Source: Lewinellaceae bacterium (lineage in GTDB: Bacteria > Bacteroidota > Bacteroidia > Chitinophagales > Saprospiraceae). Taken from it: a stretch of DNA of 64,000 nucleotides. The translations under genes and the position numbers were made by a program. The stretch spans positions 62,001 to 126,000 of the forward strand of contig JACJYA010000009.1 of the NCBI GenBank assembly GCA_020636315.1. The letters are read 5' to 3'. Positions 1-8,426 of the stretch are shown piece after piece; positions within the stretch are counted from its first letter, which is position 1, and each line of letters starts with the position of its first letter. Under the pieces are notes generated by a model. It saw only the letters and a list, made by a program, of their open reading frames with translations. It was not told the origin of the DNA and did no database searches.

Positions 1-798
1 GCTGGAAGGAGAGATGGCGATTGCGATCCGCCCCAGCTTGCCAGCCGGGAACCCGTTGTGGATCTTATTCCAGGTTTTACCCCCATCTGTCGATTTATAA
101 AGCGCACTGTTACCCCCTCCGGAATTGAAGGAATAGGCAGTACGGCGGAACTCCCAGAATGCAGCGTACAGAGTGCCGGGATCCTGTGGGTCCATTGCCA
201 GGTCAGAACATCCTGTGGAGGGGCCAACGTAGAGGATCTTCTCCCAGGTGGCGCCGCCGTCCTCGGTTTTATACACCCCCCTCTCTTCGCTGTCACCCCA
301 GAGCGCACCCAGGACGCCGACATATACCTGGGAAGGGTTATCGGGGTTAATCTGTATGCTACTGATCCGTTCGGATTTTTCCAGCCCCATGCGCCGCCAA
401 TTCTTACCCCCGTCGTCCGACCGGTACAAACCGTCACCGACCGAAACGCTGTTGCGAACCCAACATTCGCCGGTGCCCACCCAGGCCACATTGTCCGGGT
501 TCTGAGGGTCTAGCGCAACGGCCCCGATGGATTGAGGGTGGTCATCAAAAACAGAGGCAAAGGTTACCCCCCCGTCCGTCGACTTCCAAACTCCCCCGCC
601 GGCAGTACCAACGTAGAGGATCTTCGGGTCGGAAGGGTGGCCCTCAAGGTCAGTAATGCGGCCGCTCATCAGGGCTGGCCCAATATGCCGGGCACGCATG
701 GAACCGAACAGGGCATCTCCCCTGGGAATCTCTGAATCCTGTCCGAAAAGAGAACAGAATACCAGATAAAAACCCAGGAATAATAGTGCTTTATGCAT
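1..798 (-). CDS. BNR/sortilin-type beta-propeller protein, secreted (partial, N-terminal 266 aa)
   Basis: The frame opens at an ATG at 798 and stays open to the window edge, so only the N-terminal 266 residues are present. Residues 1-20 form a signal peptide (MHKALLFLGFYLVFCSLFGQ), so the product is exported. After it come repeated blocks of the type DPQNPDNVAWVGTG / GLYRSDDGGKNW / GVYKTEDGGATWEKI / ALYKSTDGGKTWNKI. These are BNR or sortilin-VPS10 Asp-box blades (SxDxGxTW), found in large Bacteroidota 'glycosyl hydrolase/VPS10' proteins that often exceed 900 residues. The propeller fold is well supported by the repeats. The enzymatic activity and substrate are unknown, and a C-terminal sorting domain cannot be checked here. 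The start codon lies 29 bp after the stop of the upstream LolA-like gene on the same strand, so the two may be co-transcribed. Confidence 0.85.
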   Translation of the reverse strand, partial: MHKALLFLGFYLVFCSLFGQDSEIPRGDALFGSMRARHIGPALMSGRITDLEGHPSDPKILYVGTAGGGVWKSTDGGVTFASVFDDHPQSIGAVALDPQNPDNVAWVGTGECWVRNSVSVGDGLYRSDDGGKNWRRMGLEKSERISSIQINPDNPSQVYVGVLGALWGDSEERGVYKTEDGGATWEKILYVGPSTGCSDLAMDPQDPGTLYAAFWEFRRTAYSFNSGGGNSALYKSTDGGKTWNKIHNGFPAGKLGRIAIAISPSS

Positions 799-827
799 AA
801 TTACAAGGATTGGATTATCTTTTTTAT

Positions 828-1601
828 TTACTCCTTATCTCCACTTGCAGGGGCAGGTTCCGGATAGGCAAAAAGAGCGTCATCCATCTCGGCATTCAAT
901 TCCATTTTCTCAACTGCCAGGTCAAAAACGGTTTGCCCCTGAAATTTCTGGGAGATGCTAAACGGGAAATAAATTCCTTCCACCTCCTGGTAGTCACTGA
1001 AATACGTTTGAGAAGACTGCCCCTTCATCTGGCCCGTCTTGGCGTATTCCTCCTGCATAATAGGCACGAAAGCCTCTTTGTCAAAATAGTAAAAGCTGAA
1101 GTTTTCTTCCTCCTTGCCTTCAACTTTCACCGGCTTTTTTGTCAGCTTCACTTTGAAGCAGGGCGTCCCTTCCACTTCCTCCTCTCCCTCAAGCGCAACG
1201 GAATACCCTTTTTCCTCATATTGGAGAAAAGCATTCAGGAAATCCATATCGCTCTTCATGATCTCGGACTGCTCAGCGTCCCACTTTTCCGCTTCCATGG
1301 TCATAAAATTAGTGGACCAACCTTCTTCACCATTGAAAGCCATCTGCGTTACTTCTTTACCCTGAAATACCATGTCCATTCGCATCATGCCCGGAGCTTT
1401 CTGAAACATGGTAATGGGCAGCTCCATCCCCTGAGCCTTGCCTGTTGCCTGCATTTTTATACTACTGACGGCATTCAACTGTTCCTTTCCGCCTATCGTT
1501 TCCAGGTAATTTTCAACGATCTCCTGTGCCGTCTGTGCTTTTAAAGTTTGAAGGCCAGCCATCAACAAAAGGACAGGAAGAAATAAAAGAGCCTTTTTCA
1601 T
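828..1601 (-). CDS. secreted LolA-like outer-membrane lipoprotein-sorting-type protein
   Basis: This 257-residue protein begins with a clear signal peptide (MKKALLFLPVLLLMAGLQTLKAQ, cleavage after AQ). The mature part starts with a TAQEIVENYLETIGGKEQL helix, followed by alternating beta strands such as KMQATGKAQGMELPITMFQKAPG and GEEGWSTN. This is the usual pattern of the LolA/LolB-like half-barrel proteins annotated as outer-membrane lipoprotein-sorting proteins in Bacteroidota. The chain is acidic in the middle (EGEEEVEG, KVEGKEEENF). It probably resides in the periplasm. A real chaperone role in lipoprotein transport is not shown by sequence alone. It is the upstream gene of a short same-strand pair with the BNR protein. 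Confidence 0.7.
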   Translation of the reverse strand: MKKALLFLPVLLLMAGLQTLKAQTAQEIVENYLETIGGKEQLNAVSSIKMQATGKAQGMELPITMFQKAPGMMRMDMVFQGKEVTQMAFNGEEGWSTNFMTMEAEKWDAEQSEIMKSDMDFLNAFLQYEEKGYSVALEGEEEVEGTPCFKVKLTKKPVKVEGKEEENFSFYYFDKEAFVPIMQEEYAKTGQMKGQSSQTYFSDYQEVEGIYFPFSISQKFQGQTVFDLAVEKMELNAEMDDALFAYPEPAPASGDKE

Positions 1602-1945
1602 AGTCTAAGGTTTTAATGCATTTGATAAATAAGAAAAATTCGGCCTGAAGATAAAAACCCACAAGCCTTCCGGCGAATCTTATCGGCCAATTGTAGAGAA
1701 ATGTCCTTAAAGATCAAATTTTCAACCAGGCCTGGCGCCGCATCTGAACGCAGGAACGTGCCTTTCTGGCGGTAACGGCCAGTTTTTTCTCATAGTTACA
1801 ACTAAAATCAAAGTATTACTATTTTTATCAATAGTTTTATTAATTTTTTTATTAGTTTTTATATATATTGCAGACATTGCCGTGACAAGGCCAGGTGTAA
1901 GAGCCTCAGCAGAAAGCTCTTTCTCTGAAAAAAAATGGCGAACAA
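1602..1945. other. 344-bp divergent intergenic region with an AT-rich tract
   Basis: This region separates the leftward LolA-like gene from the rightward Usp-like gene. It contains a strongly AT-rich stretch at about 1797-1872 that may hold promoters for one or both sides. No perfect TAnnTTTG box stood out. A possible leftward 81-codon frame across 1722-1967 has no recognisable domain and overlaps the neighbouring gene start, so it is not called. Confidence 0.4.
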
Positions 1946-2722
1946 ATGTTGAAGGTACTGTTAACATACACCTCTAATCCGGCTTCCGGGAGTGTAGCCA
2001 AATATTTCCTGGACTTTGCCGATGAGGCAGGGGCCGATGTTACGGTAATCAAACCTCGGCACAACGGAACAAGGCCCGGAAAGAAAGCCTTACCAGCCAG
2101 CCTTACCAGGCTTTCCGGGTGTTTTGCCCTGCCGGGGTATTTCGGCTGCAATGGAGTGCGGCAGGCTGTAGAATCCAGCAGGCTGTTTTCCTATGACCTG
2201 CTACTTTCCGGCCCGGGGGCGGGTAAGAAGTGGTTGGGGAGCACTCCTTCCACCCTTCTTGCCCAAAAGGCCTGGGCGCCGGTGATCAGGATACCGGAAA
2301 AGGCAGAATTCAAGCCGATTAACAACATACTATTTCTTGATAATCAATTGTTTAAATCAAAGCAGCCCATATTTGACAAACTGAGCATGCTATGGCGGCA
2401 GCGACGGTTTTTATACCCTTTGAAAAGGGCACGCTCCGGGGTTGGCCGTTACCATTACCACCGGTTCGATGAAACAGGTTACCCGGGTTTCCCCAGGCTG
2501 AACAAGGAATTCCTCCTGCAATACATTCAGCAGCACCGGATAGCGCTGGTTGTAATGAACCTCAACAAGCATAAAGACGACAGCAATTTGTTGGAAGAAT
2601 TGCCCGTTCCGGTATTGGCCTTTAACTCCCGCAACCTCCATATTTCCGGGCCGGGAATTCCCTTGCCTGCTTTCCCTGCACTGGAAAAAGTTGCCCTGGC
2701 AAAAAGGTTAAAAAATAAATAA
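1946..2722 (+). CDS. universal stress protein-like (UspA-fold) hypothetical protein
   Basis: The 258-residue product is soluble and begins MLKVLLTYTSNPASGSVAKYF, which resembles the first strand and helix of a Usp (Rossmann-like) domain. A second half starts near residue 125 (INNILFLDNQLFKSKQPIFDKL) and resembles a second degenerate Usp domain. The ATP-binding G-x2-G-x9-G(S/T) signature is not evident, so this would be a non-nucleotide-binding Usp relative. The family assignment is weak and rests on fold-like patterns and on the neighbours: a SulP permease and an APC permease with fused Usp domains lie directly downstream on the same strand. A role in regulating anion or amino-acid transport is only an inference. 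Confidence 0.45.
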   Translation: MLKVLLTYTSNPASGSVAKYFLDFADEAGADVTVIKPRHNGTRPGKKALPASLTRLSGCFALPGYFGCNGVRQAVESSRLFSYDLLLSGPGAGKKWLGSTPSTLLAQKAWAPVIRIPEKAEFKPINNILFLDNQLFKSKQPIFDKLSMLWRQRRFLYPLKRARSGVGRYHYHRFDETGYPGFPRLNKEFLLQYIQQHRIALVVMNLNKHKDDSNLLEELPVPVLAFNSRNLHISGPGIPLPAFPALEKVALAKRLKNK

Positions 2723-2865
2723 AAGCAATACTTTTAGATAAAAATACTTTACAAGTAAAGAAATAAGTAAAACATTAAAATTATTTTAGTGTTACACTTA
2801 TTTGATTGAAAACTGAAAGCACATTGAACGAGCCGACAGCTCGCAACACAAAATTTTTACCGACC

Positions 2866-4509
2866 ATGGTTTCCAATGCTAAATCTACTGCAAAATCAAA
2901 TTTATTTTCCGGCCTGAAGTATGACCTGCCGGCCAGCATTGTGGTTTTCCTCGTGGCGCTTCCACTTTGCCTCGGTATTGCCCTCGCTTCCGGCGCCCCG
3001 TTGTTTTCGGGTATCATAGCCGGCATTGTAGGAGGTATCGTGGTGGGCTTCGCCAGTGGTTCCCATATCGGAGTGAGTGGCCCGGCTGCAGGACTGGCAG
3101 TGATTGTCCTGACTGCTATTCAGGATCTTGGGACGTTTGAGATATTCCTTCTGGCGGTAGTGATCTCCGGCATTATTCAGATGATACTGGGTTTTGCCAA
3201 AGCCGGTATTATCGGCTACTACTTCCCTTCCTCTGTGATCAAAGGGATGTTGTCCGGTATCGGTATCATTATCATCCTGAAGCAGATCCCGCATGCCCTG
3301 GGGTATGACAAAGACTTTGAAGGAAGCCTGTCTTTTGTTCAACCAGATGGGCATAATACCTTCTCCGAACTCTATTATATGTTGGATTTTCTCAGTCCTG
3401 GCGCCATTATCATAGCGTTACTCTCTCTGGGAATATTGATCCTTTGGGAGCAACCCTTCATAAGAAAACGCCCTGTTTTCCAGATCATCCAGGGGCCCCT
3501 GGTAGTAGTTGCCTTAGGCATTTTTCTGAACCTTATATTCCAATCCATACCCCAGTTGGCGCTCCGGGCCGACCAGATCGTCACCATCCCGGTTGCAGAA
3601 GGGCTGAGCGGCTTTGTAGGCCTGTTCACGCTACCCGACTTCAGCCAGATTGCAAACCCGGAAATATATATCACGGCCATCACTATCGCAGTAGTTGCAA
3701 GCCTGGAAACTTTGTTGTGTGTTGAAGCGACCGACAAACTGGACCCCCATAAGCGGGTAACCCCCACCAACCGGGAGTTGAAGGCCCAGGGGTTGGGAAA
3801 TATGATTTCCGGCCTGGTTGGCGGCCTGCCGGTCACTCAGGTGATCGTCCGTAGCTCAGCCAATATTCAATCGGGAGGGCGCAGCAAGGCATCAGCGATC
3901 ATTCACGGTTTTATCCTTTTGGCTGCGGCAATGAGCATTCCCCGCATCCTGAACCTGATACCTCTGTCCAGCCTTGCCGCTGTATTATTTATCGTAGGAT
4001 ATAAACTGGCCAAACCTGCTCTTTTCAAAAAAATGTACCAACAGGGCACAGCCCAATTTGTACCCTTCCTGGTTACCATTCTGGCCATCGTTTTCACCGA
4101 CCTATTGGTAGGTATCGGAATGGGGTTGATCGTAGCTATATTCTATGTCCTGTATAACAACTACAAAAAGCCTTACTTTTTCTACCCCGAGAAGCACGAG
4201 GATGGTGCACCGATCCGCTTCGAACTGGCAGAGGATGTCACTTTCCTCAATAAAGCCAGCATTCTTCAGACGCTGAACCATCTTCCGGAAAATGCTCAGG
4301 TCATTATCGATGCCACGAATTCCGTCAACATCGACCAGGACGTGATCGAGATTATCGAAGACTTCCGGCAGAATGCCCAGTATAAAAACATAAAACTGGA
4401 AGTCCTCGGCCTGTATGAAGAGAAGAAGCCGAAGGACTCCGTCCGTGACTTCGCTCAACTGGTGCGCAACGGCAACGGGGCTAATGGCAAACTTGTAATG
4501 CAAAGTTAG
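2866..4509 (+). CDS. SulP-family inorganic anion permease with C-terminal STAS domain
   Basis: This is an inner-membrane anion transporter of the SulP/SLC26 family (sulfate or bicarbonate type; substrate not decidable here). The 547-residue protein has about 10-12 hydrophobic segments. It carries the family motif around GLKYDLPASIVVFLVALPLCLGIALASGAP and a conserved VSGPAAGL segment. The last ~100 residues (EDVTFLNKASILQTLNHLP...VIIDATNSVNIDQDV) form a STAS domain. No carbonic-anhydrase domain is fused. I chose the ATG at 2866 (MVSNAKSTAKSNLFSG). An in-frame TTG at 2806 would add 20 residues that look like untranslated leader. A factor-independent terminator candidate follows at 4535-4570. 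Confidence 0.88.
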   Translation: MVSNAKSTAKSNLFSGLKYDLPASIVVFLVALPLCLGIALASGAPLFSGIIAGIVGGIVVGFASGSHIGVSGPAAGLAVIVLTAIQDLGTFEIFLLAVVISGIIQMILGFAKAGIIGYYFPSSVIKGMLSGIGIIIILKQIPHALGYDKDFEGSLSFVQPDGHNTFSELYYMLDFLSPGAIIIALLSLGILILWEQPFIRKRPVFQIIQGPLVVVALGIFLNLIFQSIPQLALRADQIVTIPVAEGLSGFVGLFTLPDFSQIANPEIYITAITIAVVASLETLLCVEATDKLDPHKRVTPTNRELKAQGLGNMISGLVGGLPVTQVIVRSSANIQSGGRSKASAIIHGFILLAAAMSIPRILNLIPLSSLAAVLFIVGYKLAKPALFKKMYQQGTAQFVPFLVTILAIVFTDLLVGIGMGLIVAIFYVLYNNYKKPYFFYPEKHEDGAPIRFELAEDVTFLNKASILQTLNHLPENAQVIIDATNSVNIDQDVIEIIEDFRQNAQYKNIKLEVLGLYEEKKPKDSVRDFAQLVRNGNGANGKLVMQS

Positions 4510-4534
4510 CCTCCCCTCTAATTAAGTTATCAAT

Positions 4535-4570
4535 AACAGGAGTTCTCTCTTCAGGAGGAACTCCTGTTTT
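4535..4570 (+). terminator. factor-independent terminator candidate after the SulP gene
   Basis: An 11-bp perfect inverted repeat (AACAGGAGTTC / GAACTCCTGTT) has arms at 4535-4545 and 4558-4568 with a 12-nt loop. It is followed by TTTTCATTT and lies 26 bp after the SulP stop. This is a reasonable terminator shape, with a short T-run. Confidence 0.55.
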
Positions 4571-4653
4571 CATTTCCCGGGGATAATAGCTGCCATGCTC
4601 CGCATATTGTGGTAAAATTTCCTTATCCTTACGGCTCAACCGAGTCCTGATTC

Positions 4654-6858
4654 ATGAAAAAGCTGAAACGCCGGCTGACGCTTCCCGCCGTTATCGCTAT
4701 CGGCATTGGCGGAATGCTTGGAAGCGGAATATTCGTACTTCCCGGCATTGCTGCTGCGAAGACCGGCCCTTCATTATGGTTAGCCTATCTTCTGGCGGGC
4801 CTGTGCGTTTTGCCTGCGGCCCTCTCCAAATCTGAGCTGGCCTCCGCCATGCCTACATCGGGCGGCACCTATATTTACATCGAGCGGGCATTCGGCCCTA
4901 TTCTGGGTACTATAGCGGGGTTAGGCCTATGGCTTTCCCTGCTTTTGAAAAGCTCCTTTGCTCTGGTGGGTTTCGGCGCCTATTTGCTCGTACTGGCCGA
5001 TATCCCCCTGAAACTTACCTCCCTCGGCTTTCTGGGGCTGATCATGGCGCTCAATATCTTCGGTGTGAAAAAGGTCGGCGATGTGCAGATCGGTGTGGTC
5101 AGCCTGAGCCTACTTGGGCTTTTAACCCTCGTGATATTTGGCATCCCCAATGTAGAACCTGCCAACATGCGCCCTTTTCTTACTCATGGAAACGAAGGGT
5201 TGCTGGCGACAGCCGCCTTTGTTTTCGTTTCCTATGCCGGGGTGACCAAAGTGGCCGCCATCGCTGAAGAGATCAAAAACCCGGGGCGCAACCTGCCGCT
5301 GGCCATGATGTTGGTGCTGGTTGTTATCGCCGTGGTTTATACGCTGGTGAGCTTCACTTTGGTCGGCAATATCCCGGTGGAACAGCTACACCACGACCTT
5401 CGCCCCATCTATACCCTCGCCAGCCACCTGGCCGGCCACTGGGGCGGATTGGCAGCCGCTGTCCTGGGTGTAATCACCCTCATGTCGATGGCCAATTCGG
5501 GAGTCCTGGCCGCTTCCCGCTTTCCTTTCGCCATGAGCCGTGACCGGTTGGTGCCGATCCTTTTCAGCAAAGTCAACCCCCGTTTTCTAACTCCTGTCAG
5601 TGCCATTATAGCCACTTGTTTCCTCATGGCCCTGGCCATCACCTTCCTGGATGTCGAGCGGATAGCCAAACTGGCCAGTGCCTTCAAGGTTATGATGTTC
5701 ATGGCTGTTAATGCCTGTGTGATCATTCTTCGCGAAACGGCAGTGCAATGGTACACCCCACCTTACCGTTCTCCTTTTTATCCCTGGATGCAGATATTCG
5801 GAATTGTATCAGGTATGGTGCTTCTCGTGCTATTGGGCGCCACCGGGCTCCTGGGAGCCCTGGTCATTTCCCTGATAGGTGGCAGCATTTATTTCTTTTA
5901 CGGCAGGTTGAAAGCCCAACGCAGCGGAGTGCTCAAGAAATACGGCCACCGCCCGGCTCTTTTCCTGCTTTACCGGCGCAGCTGGAAAAAACAGATCGGG
6001 GAAGGCATCCCTAAGCCTTCAGCTGAGGCTACTAAAAGCAGCAACCTCGATGGCTCACTTGCTGAAGAAGCAGGGGTTGTTGTTCCTCTGTTCGGGAAAG
6101 AACGCTCCGCCGAAATGCTGGCAGAGATGGGCGCTGCTCTGTCGATGGGACAGAAGGTGCAGGTGGTGCACCTCAAAGAAGTCCCCGACCAGACCGACCT
6201 GGAGGCCTTGCTAGAGGAAAGCCCCACCATCACTTCCCTGAACCGTCGGATTACAGCAATGGCCAAGGAACGCAAAGTCGATGTTGATTTTGACGCAGTA
6301 GTAACTCACGAACTGGTGGACACCATTTATCAGATCAGCCGTCAGACCCACTGCCGCTGGCTGGTAAGCGGCTGGGAAGGCCGGGCCAGGACCCGTCTGC
6401 TGGTCCGTAACCCCATCGGTTGGCTGGTCACTCACCTGGACAGCAACTTTGCTCTTTTCAAGGATAATGGCGTTCGTTATATCCGCCGCATTCTGATCGC
6501 CCTCAGGCCCCACCGCAATGACCCCAGGCTCATTGAAGCCGCCAGCCGCATTGCGGCCTTTTACGAGGCTGAACTCACCCTCCTGCGCGTTGCCGGAAAC
6601 GACGCCAATTCCGATGAGATCAGGGAAATTAAGCTGGAGTCCAAAGAACTGCTCAAAGCCTCTTCTGTCCCTGTGAAACTGATCGTCAAGGCCAGCCGTC
6701 AACCCATAGATACGGTAGTAAAAATGGCTACGGAGTACGACCTGCTGATCACCGGGACACCCGGTAAGGAAAACTGGCTGGACGTCCTCTTCGGCACTCA
6801 TCAGGACCGTTTTTCCCATGAGGCGCCATGCTCCGTTTTGCGGCTAACGATCAATTAG
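4654..6858 (+). CDS. APC-family amino acid permease with fused C-terminal Usp domains
   Basis: This 734-residue protein joins a 12-TM amino acid/polyamine/organocation transporter (about residues 10-430) to a cytoplasmic tail with two Usp-like modules (about 460-734). The N-terminus has the APC signature GIGIGGMLGSGIFVLPG. TM6 contains FVFVSYAGVTKVAAIAEEIKNPGRNLP, as in YfnA/cationic amino acid transporters. The final Usp domain has RRILIALRPHRND and LLITGTPGKENWLDVLFGTH...SHEAPCSVL, which matches the Usp nucleotide-binding pattern. The protein likely moves an amino acid across the inner membrane under control of the Usp tail; the substrate is unknown. Its stop overlaps the stop of the convergent kynureninase gene by 4 bp. 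Confidence 0.88.
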   Translation: MKKLKRRLTLPAVIAIGIGGMLGSGIFVLPGIAAAKTGPSLWLAYLLAGLCVLPAALSKSELASAMPTSGGTYIYIERAFGPILGTIAGLGLWLSLLLKSSFALVGFGAYLLVLADIPLKLTSLGFLGLIMALNIFGVKKVGDVQIGVVSLSLLGLLTLVIFGIPNVEPANMRPFLTHGNEGLLATAAFVFVSYAGVTKVAAIAEEIKNPGRNLPLAMMLVLVVIAVVYTLVSFTLVGNIPVEQLHHDLRPIYTLASHLAGHWGGLAAAVLGVITLMSMANSGVLAASRFPFAMSRDRLVPILFSKVNPRFLTPVSAIIATCFLMALAITFLDVERIAKLASAFKVMMFMAVNACVIILRETAVQWYTPPYRSPFYPWMQIFGIVSGMVLLVLLGATGLLGALVISLIGGSIYFFYGRLKAQRSGVLKKYGHRPALFLLYRRSWKKQIGEGIPKPSAEATKSSNLDGSLAEEAGVVVPLFGKERSAEMLAEMGAALSMGQKVQVVHLKEVPDQTDLEALLEESPTITSLNRRITAMAKERKVDVDFDAVVTHELVDTIYQISRQTHCRWLVSGWEGRARTRLLVRNPIGWLVTHLDSNFALFKDNGVRYIRRILIALRPHRNDPRLIEAASRIAAFYEAELTLLRVAGNDANSDEIREIKLESKELLKASSVPVKLIVKASRQPIDTVVKMATEYDLLITGTPGKENWLDVLFGTHQDRFSHEAPCSVLRLTIN

Positions 6859-8171
6859 CCTTCTTTTCTTTTTCCGTATTCCTTTAACAGTGCAGCGAAC
6901 TCGAAAACATCCCGGAAACTGTTGTACAAAGGCACCGGCGCCACCCGGATCACTCCCGCCTGCCCGGGTTCCACTTCTCCGCCATGGAGGTTGTCTTCTC
7001 TCCAGTCGCTGATAACACCATGGGCTTCGAGGTAATTGTGCAGGCGCTTGCCTTCATGGTGGGTATAAATGGACAATTGACAACCTCTGGCCCCGGGATC
7101 CTCCGGCGTAAGGATGTGAAAGCGTTCATTCTCCCGGTTGATCTCCCGGACCAGGAACTCCAGGTATCCGGTCAGGTTTTCACTTTTGGCACGCAATGCC
7201 GTCATAGTTGCCTGTTCAAAGATATCCAGGCTTGCTTTATGAACCGCAAAGCTGAGAACCTGGGCATTGCTCAGTTGCCAGCCGGCGGCCCCCTTCATCG
7301 GACTGAAACCTTTGCGCATGAGGAAGCGCTCCTTCTCATCGTGCCCCCACCAGCCGGCAAAGCGGGGTAATTCCGGGTTATTGCCATGCCGTTCGTGTAC
7401 AAAAACACCGCTTGGCCCACCTGGCCCTGAATTGAGGTACTTATAACTGCACCAAACGGCAAAATCGGCTCCCCAGTCATGCAACTCCAAAGGCACATTA
7501 CCGGCAGCATGAGCCAGGTCGAAACCAGCGTATGCTCCAACCTTATGAGCCGCCTCAGCAATGGCCTTCAGCGCAAAGAACTGTCCGGTAAAATAATTCA
7601 CTCCGCCAAACATCACCAGGGCCACTTCTTTCCCATGCTGCTCGATCGTGGCAATAATATCCTCTGTACGGAGGCAATCTTCACCTGGCCGGGGGGCCAC
7701 TTCAACGATCGCCTGCTCCGGATCATAGCCATGCCAGCGAACCTGGCTCTCCACCGCGTACTGGTCGGAAGGGAATGCCCCCGCCTCCATGATGATCTTG
7801 AACCGGCCGGAAGCAGGCCGGTAAAAGCTGACCATCATCAGGTGCAGGTTGGTGGTCAGCGTGTTCATCACGACTACCTCTTCCTCTTTTGCCCCTACTA
7901 CATGGGCTGTTTGGGGCTGGAGAAACTTGTGGTATTCCATCCAGGGCATCTCTCCCCGGAAATGGCCTTCCACAGCATGATTTTTCCAGTGCTCCAGTTC
8001 GTGTTTCAGCGCATCCTCCGCACTTTTCGGCTGCAGGCCCAGGGAGTTGCCGGTGAAGTACAGCACATCCCGCCCTTTATGTTGTGGGAAGTAGAACTGT
8101 TCGCGGTAATGGCGTAAGGGGTCTTTCCGGTCTTGTTCCCGGGCGTAGGCCCGGGTGGGTTGGTAGGGCAT
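6855..8171 (-). CDS. kynU: kynureninase
   Basis: Kynureninase cleaves L-kynurenine (or 3-hydroxykynurenine) to anthranilate (or 3-hydroxyanthranilate) and alanine in tryptophan catabolism or quinolinate-type NAD synthesis. The 438-residue length matches the family. The fold-type I PLP enzyme features are clear: FTGNSLGLQPKS near residue 39, GFDLAHAAGN at 216-224 with the PLP-contacting Asp, and the Schiff-base lysine K244 in WCSYKYLNSGPGG, a kynureninase hallmark. No tryptophan 2,3-dioxygenase, kynurenine monooxygenase or 3-hydroxyanthranilate dioxygenase gene is in this window, so the rest of the pathway must be elsewhere. The gene ends in a 4-bp tail-to-tail overlap (TTAG) with the APC permease. 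Confidence 0.95.
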   Translation of the reverse strand: MPYQPTRAYAREQDRKDPLRHYREQFYFPQHKGRDVLYFTGNSLGLQPKSAEDALKHELEHWKNHAVEGHFRGEMPWMEYHKFLQPQTAHVVGAKEEEVVVMNTLTTNLHLMMVSFYRPASGRFKIIMEAGAFPSDQYAVESQVRWHGYDPEQAIVEVAPRPGEDCLRTEDIIATIEQHGKEVALVMFGGVNYFTGQFFALKAIAEAAHKVGAYAGFDLAHAAGNVPLELHDWGADFAVWCSYKYLNSGPGGPSGVFVHERHGNNPELPRFAGWWGHDEKERFLMRKGFSPMKGAAGWQLSNAQVLSFAVHKASLDIFEQATMTALRAKSENLTGYLEFLVREINRENERFHILTPEDPGARGCQLSIYTHHEGKRLHNYLEAHGVISDWREDNLHGGEVEPGQAGVIRVAPVPLYNSFRDVFEFAALLKEYGKRKEG

Positions 8172-8323
8172 GGTCGTGTGAAATTAATTGCGATTATCGC
8201 CAGGCTGAACCAGCTTAAATAGCTGAAATTCAATTAAATGTATATTTTTTAGATCTTCTTTCCCCGAAATCAGGTGCTGACAGGAGCTTGTTAACTGTCC
8301 TGGTAATTAATGGCCAGATGGGG

Positions 8324-8331
8324 TAACTTTG
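8324..8331 (+). promoter_or_regulatory. TAnnTTTG promoter -7 box candidate upstream of the RAYT gene
   Basis: TAACTTTG matches the Bacteroidota sigma-A -7 consensus TAnnTTTG. No good -33 TTG was seen at standard spacing. It lies 95 bp before the RAYT start, so the REP hairpin at 8359-8399 would fall in the 5' leader of the transcript. Confidence 0.35.
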
Positions 8332-8358
8332 CTACAGCCGTACTGCTTGGGTAACCCG

Positions 8359-8399
8359 GCTAGTGGCCAGGCGAACTTAAAGTCGCCTGGCCACTAGCC
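8359..8399. repeat. REP-type palindromic element (copy 1) beside the RAYT gene
   Basis: The arms GCTAGTGGCCAGGCGAACT (8359-8377) and AAGTCGCCTGGCCACTAGCC (8380-8399) fold into a long hairpin with a perfect stem of 17 bp (8358-8374 with 8383-8399). It ends 27 bp before the RAYT start codon. The same two arms recur in reverse orientation at 53894-53951 with a longer loop. This arrangement matches REP elements mobilised by REP-associated tyrosine transposases. Confidence 0.8.
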
Positions 8400-8426
8400 C
8401 ACTTCATTTCAAAAAAATGATAAGCT

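Noticed and set aside
58..735. Several rightward frames at the left edge
   Set aside because: They are shadows of the leftward Asp-box protein, whose SxDGGxTW repeats prove the coding strand.
810..1544. 244-codon rightward open frame
   Set aside because: It is antisense to the LolA-like gene and has no signal or domain.
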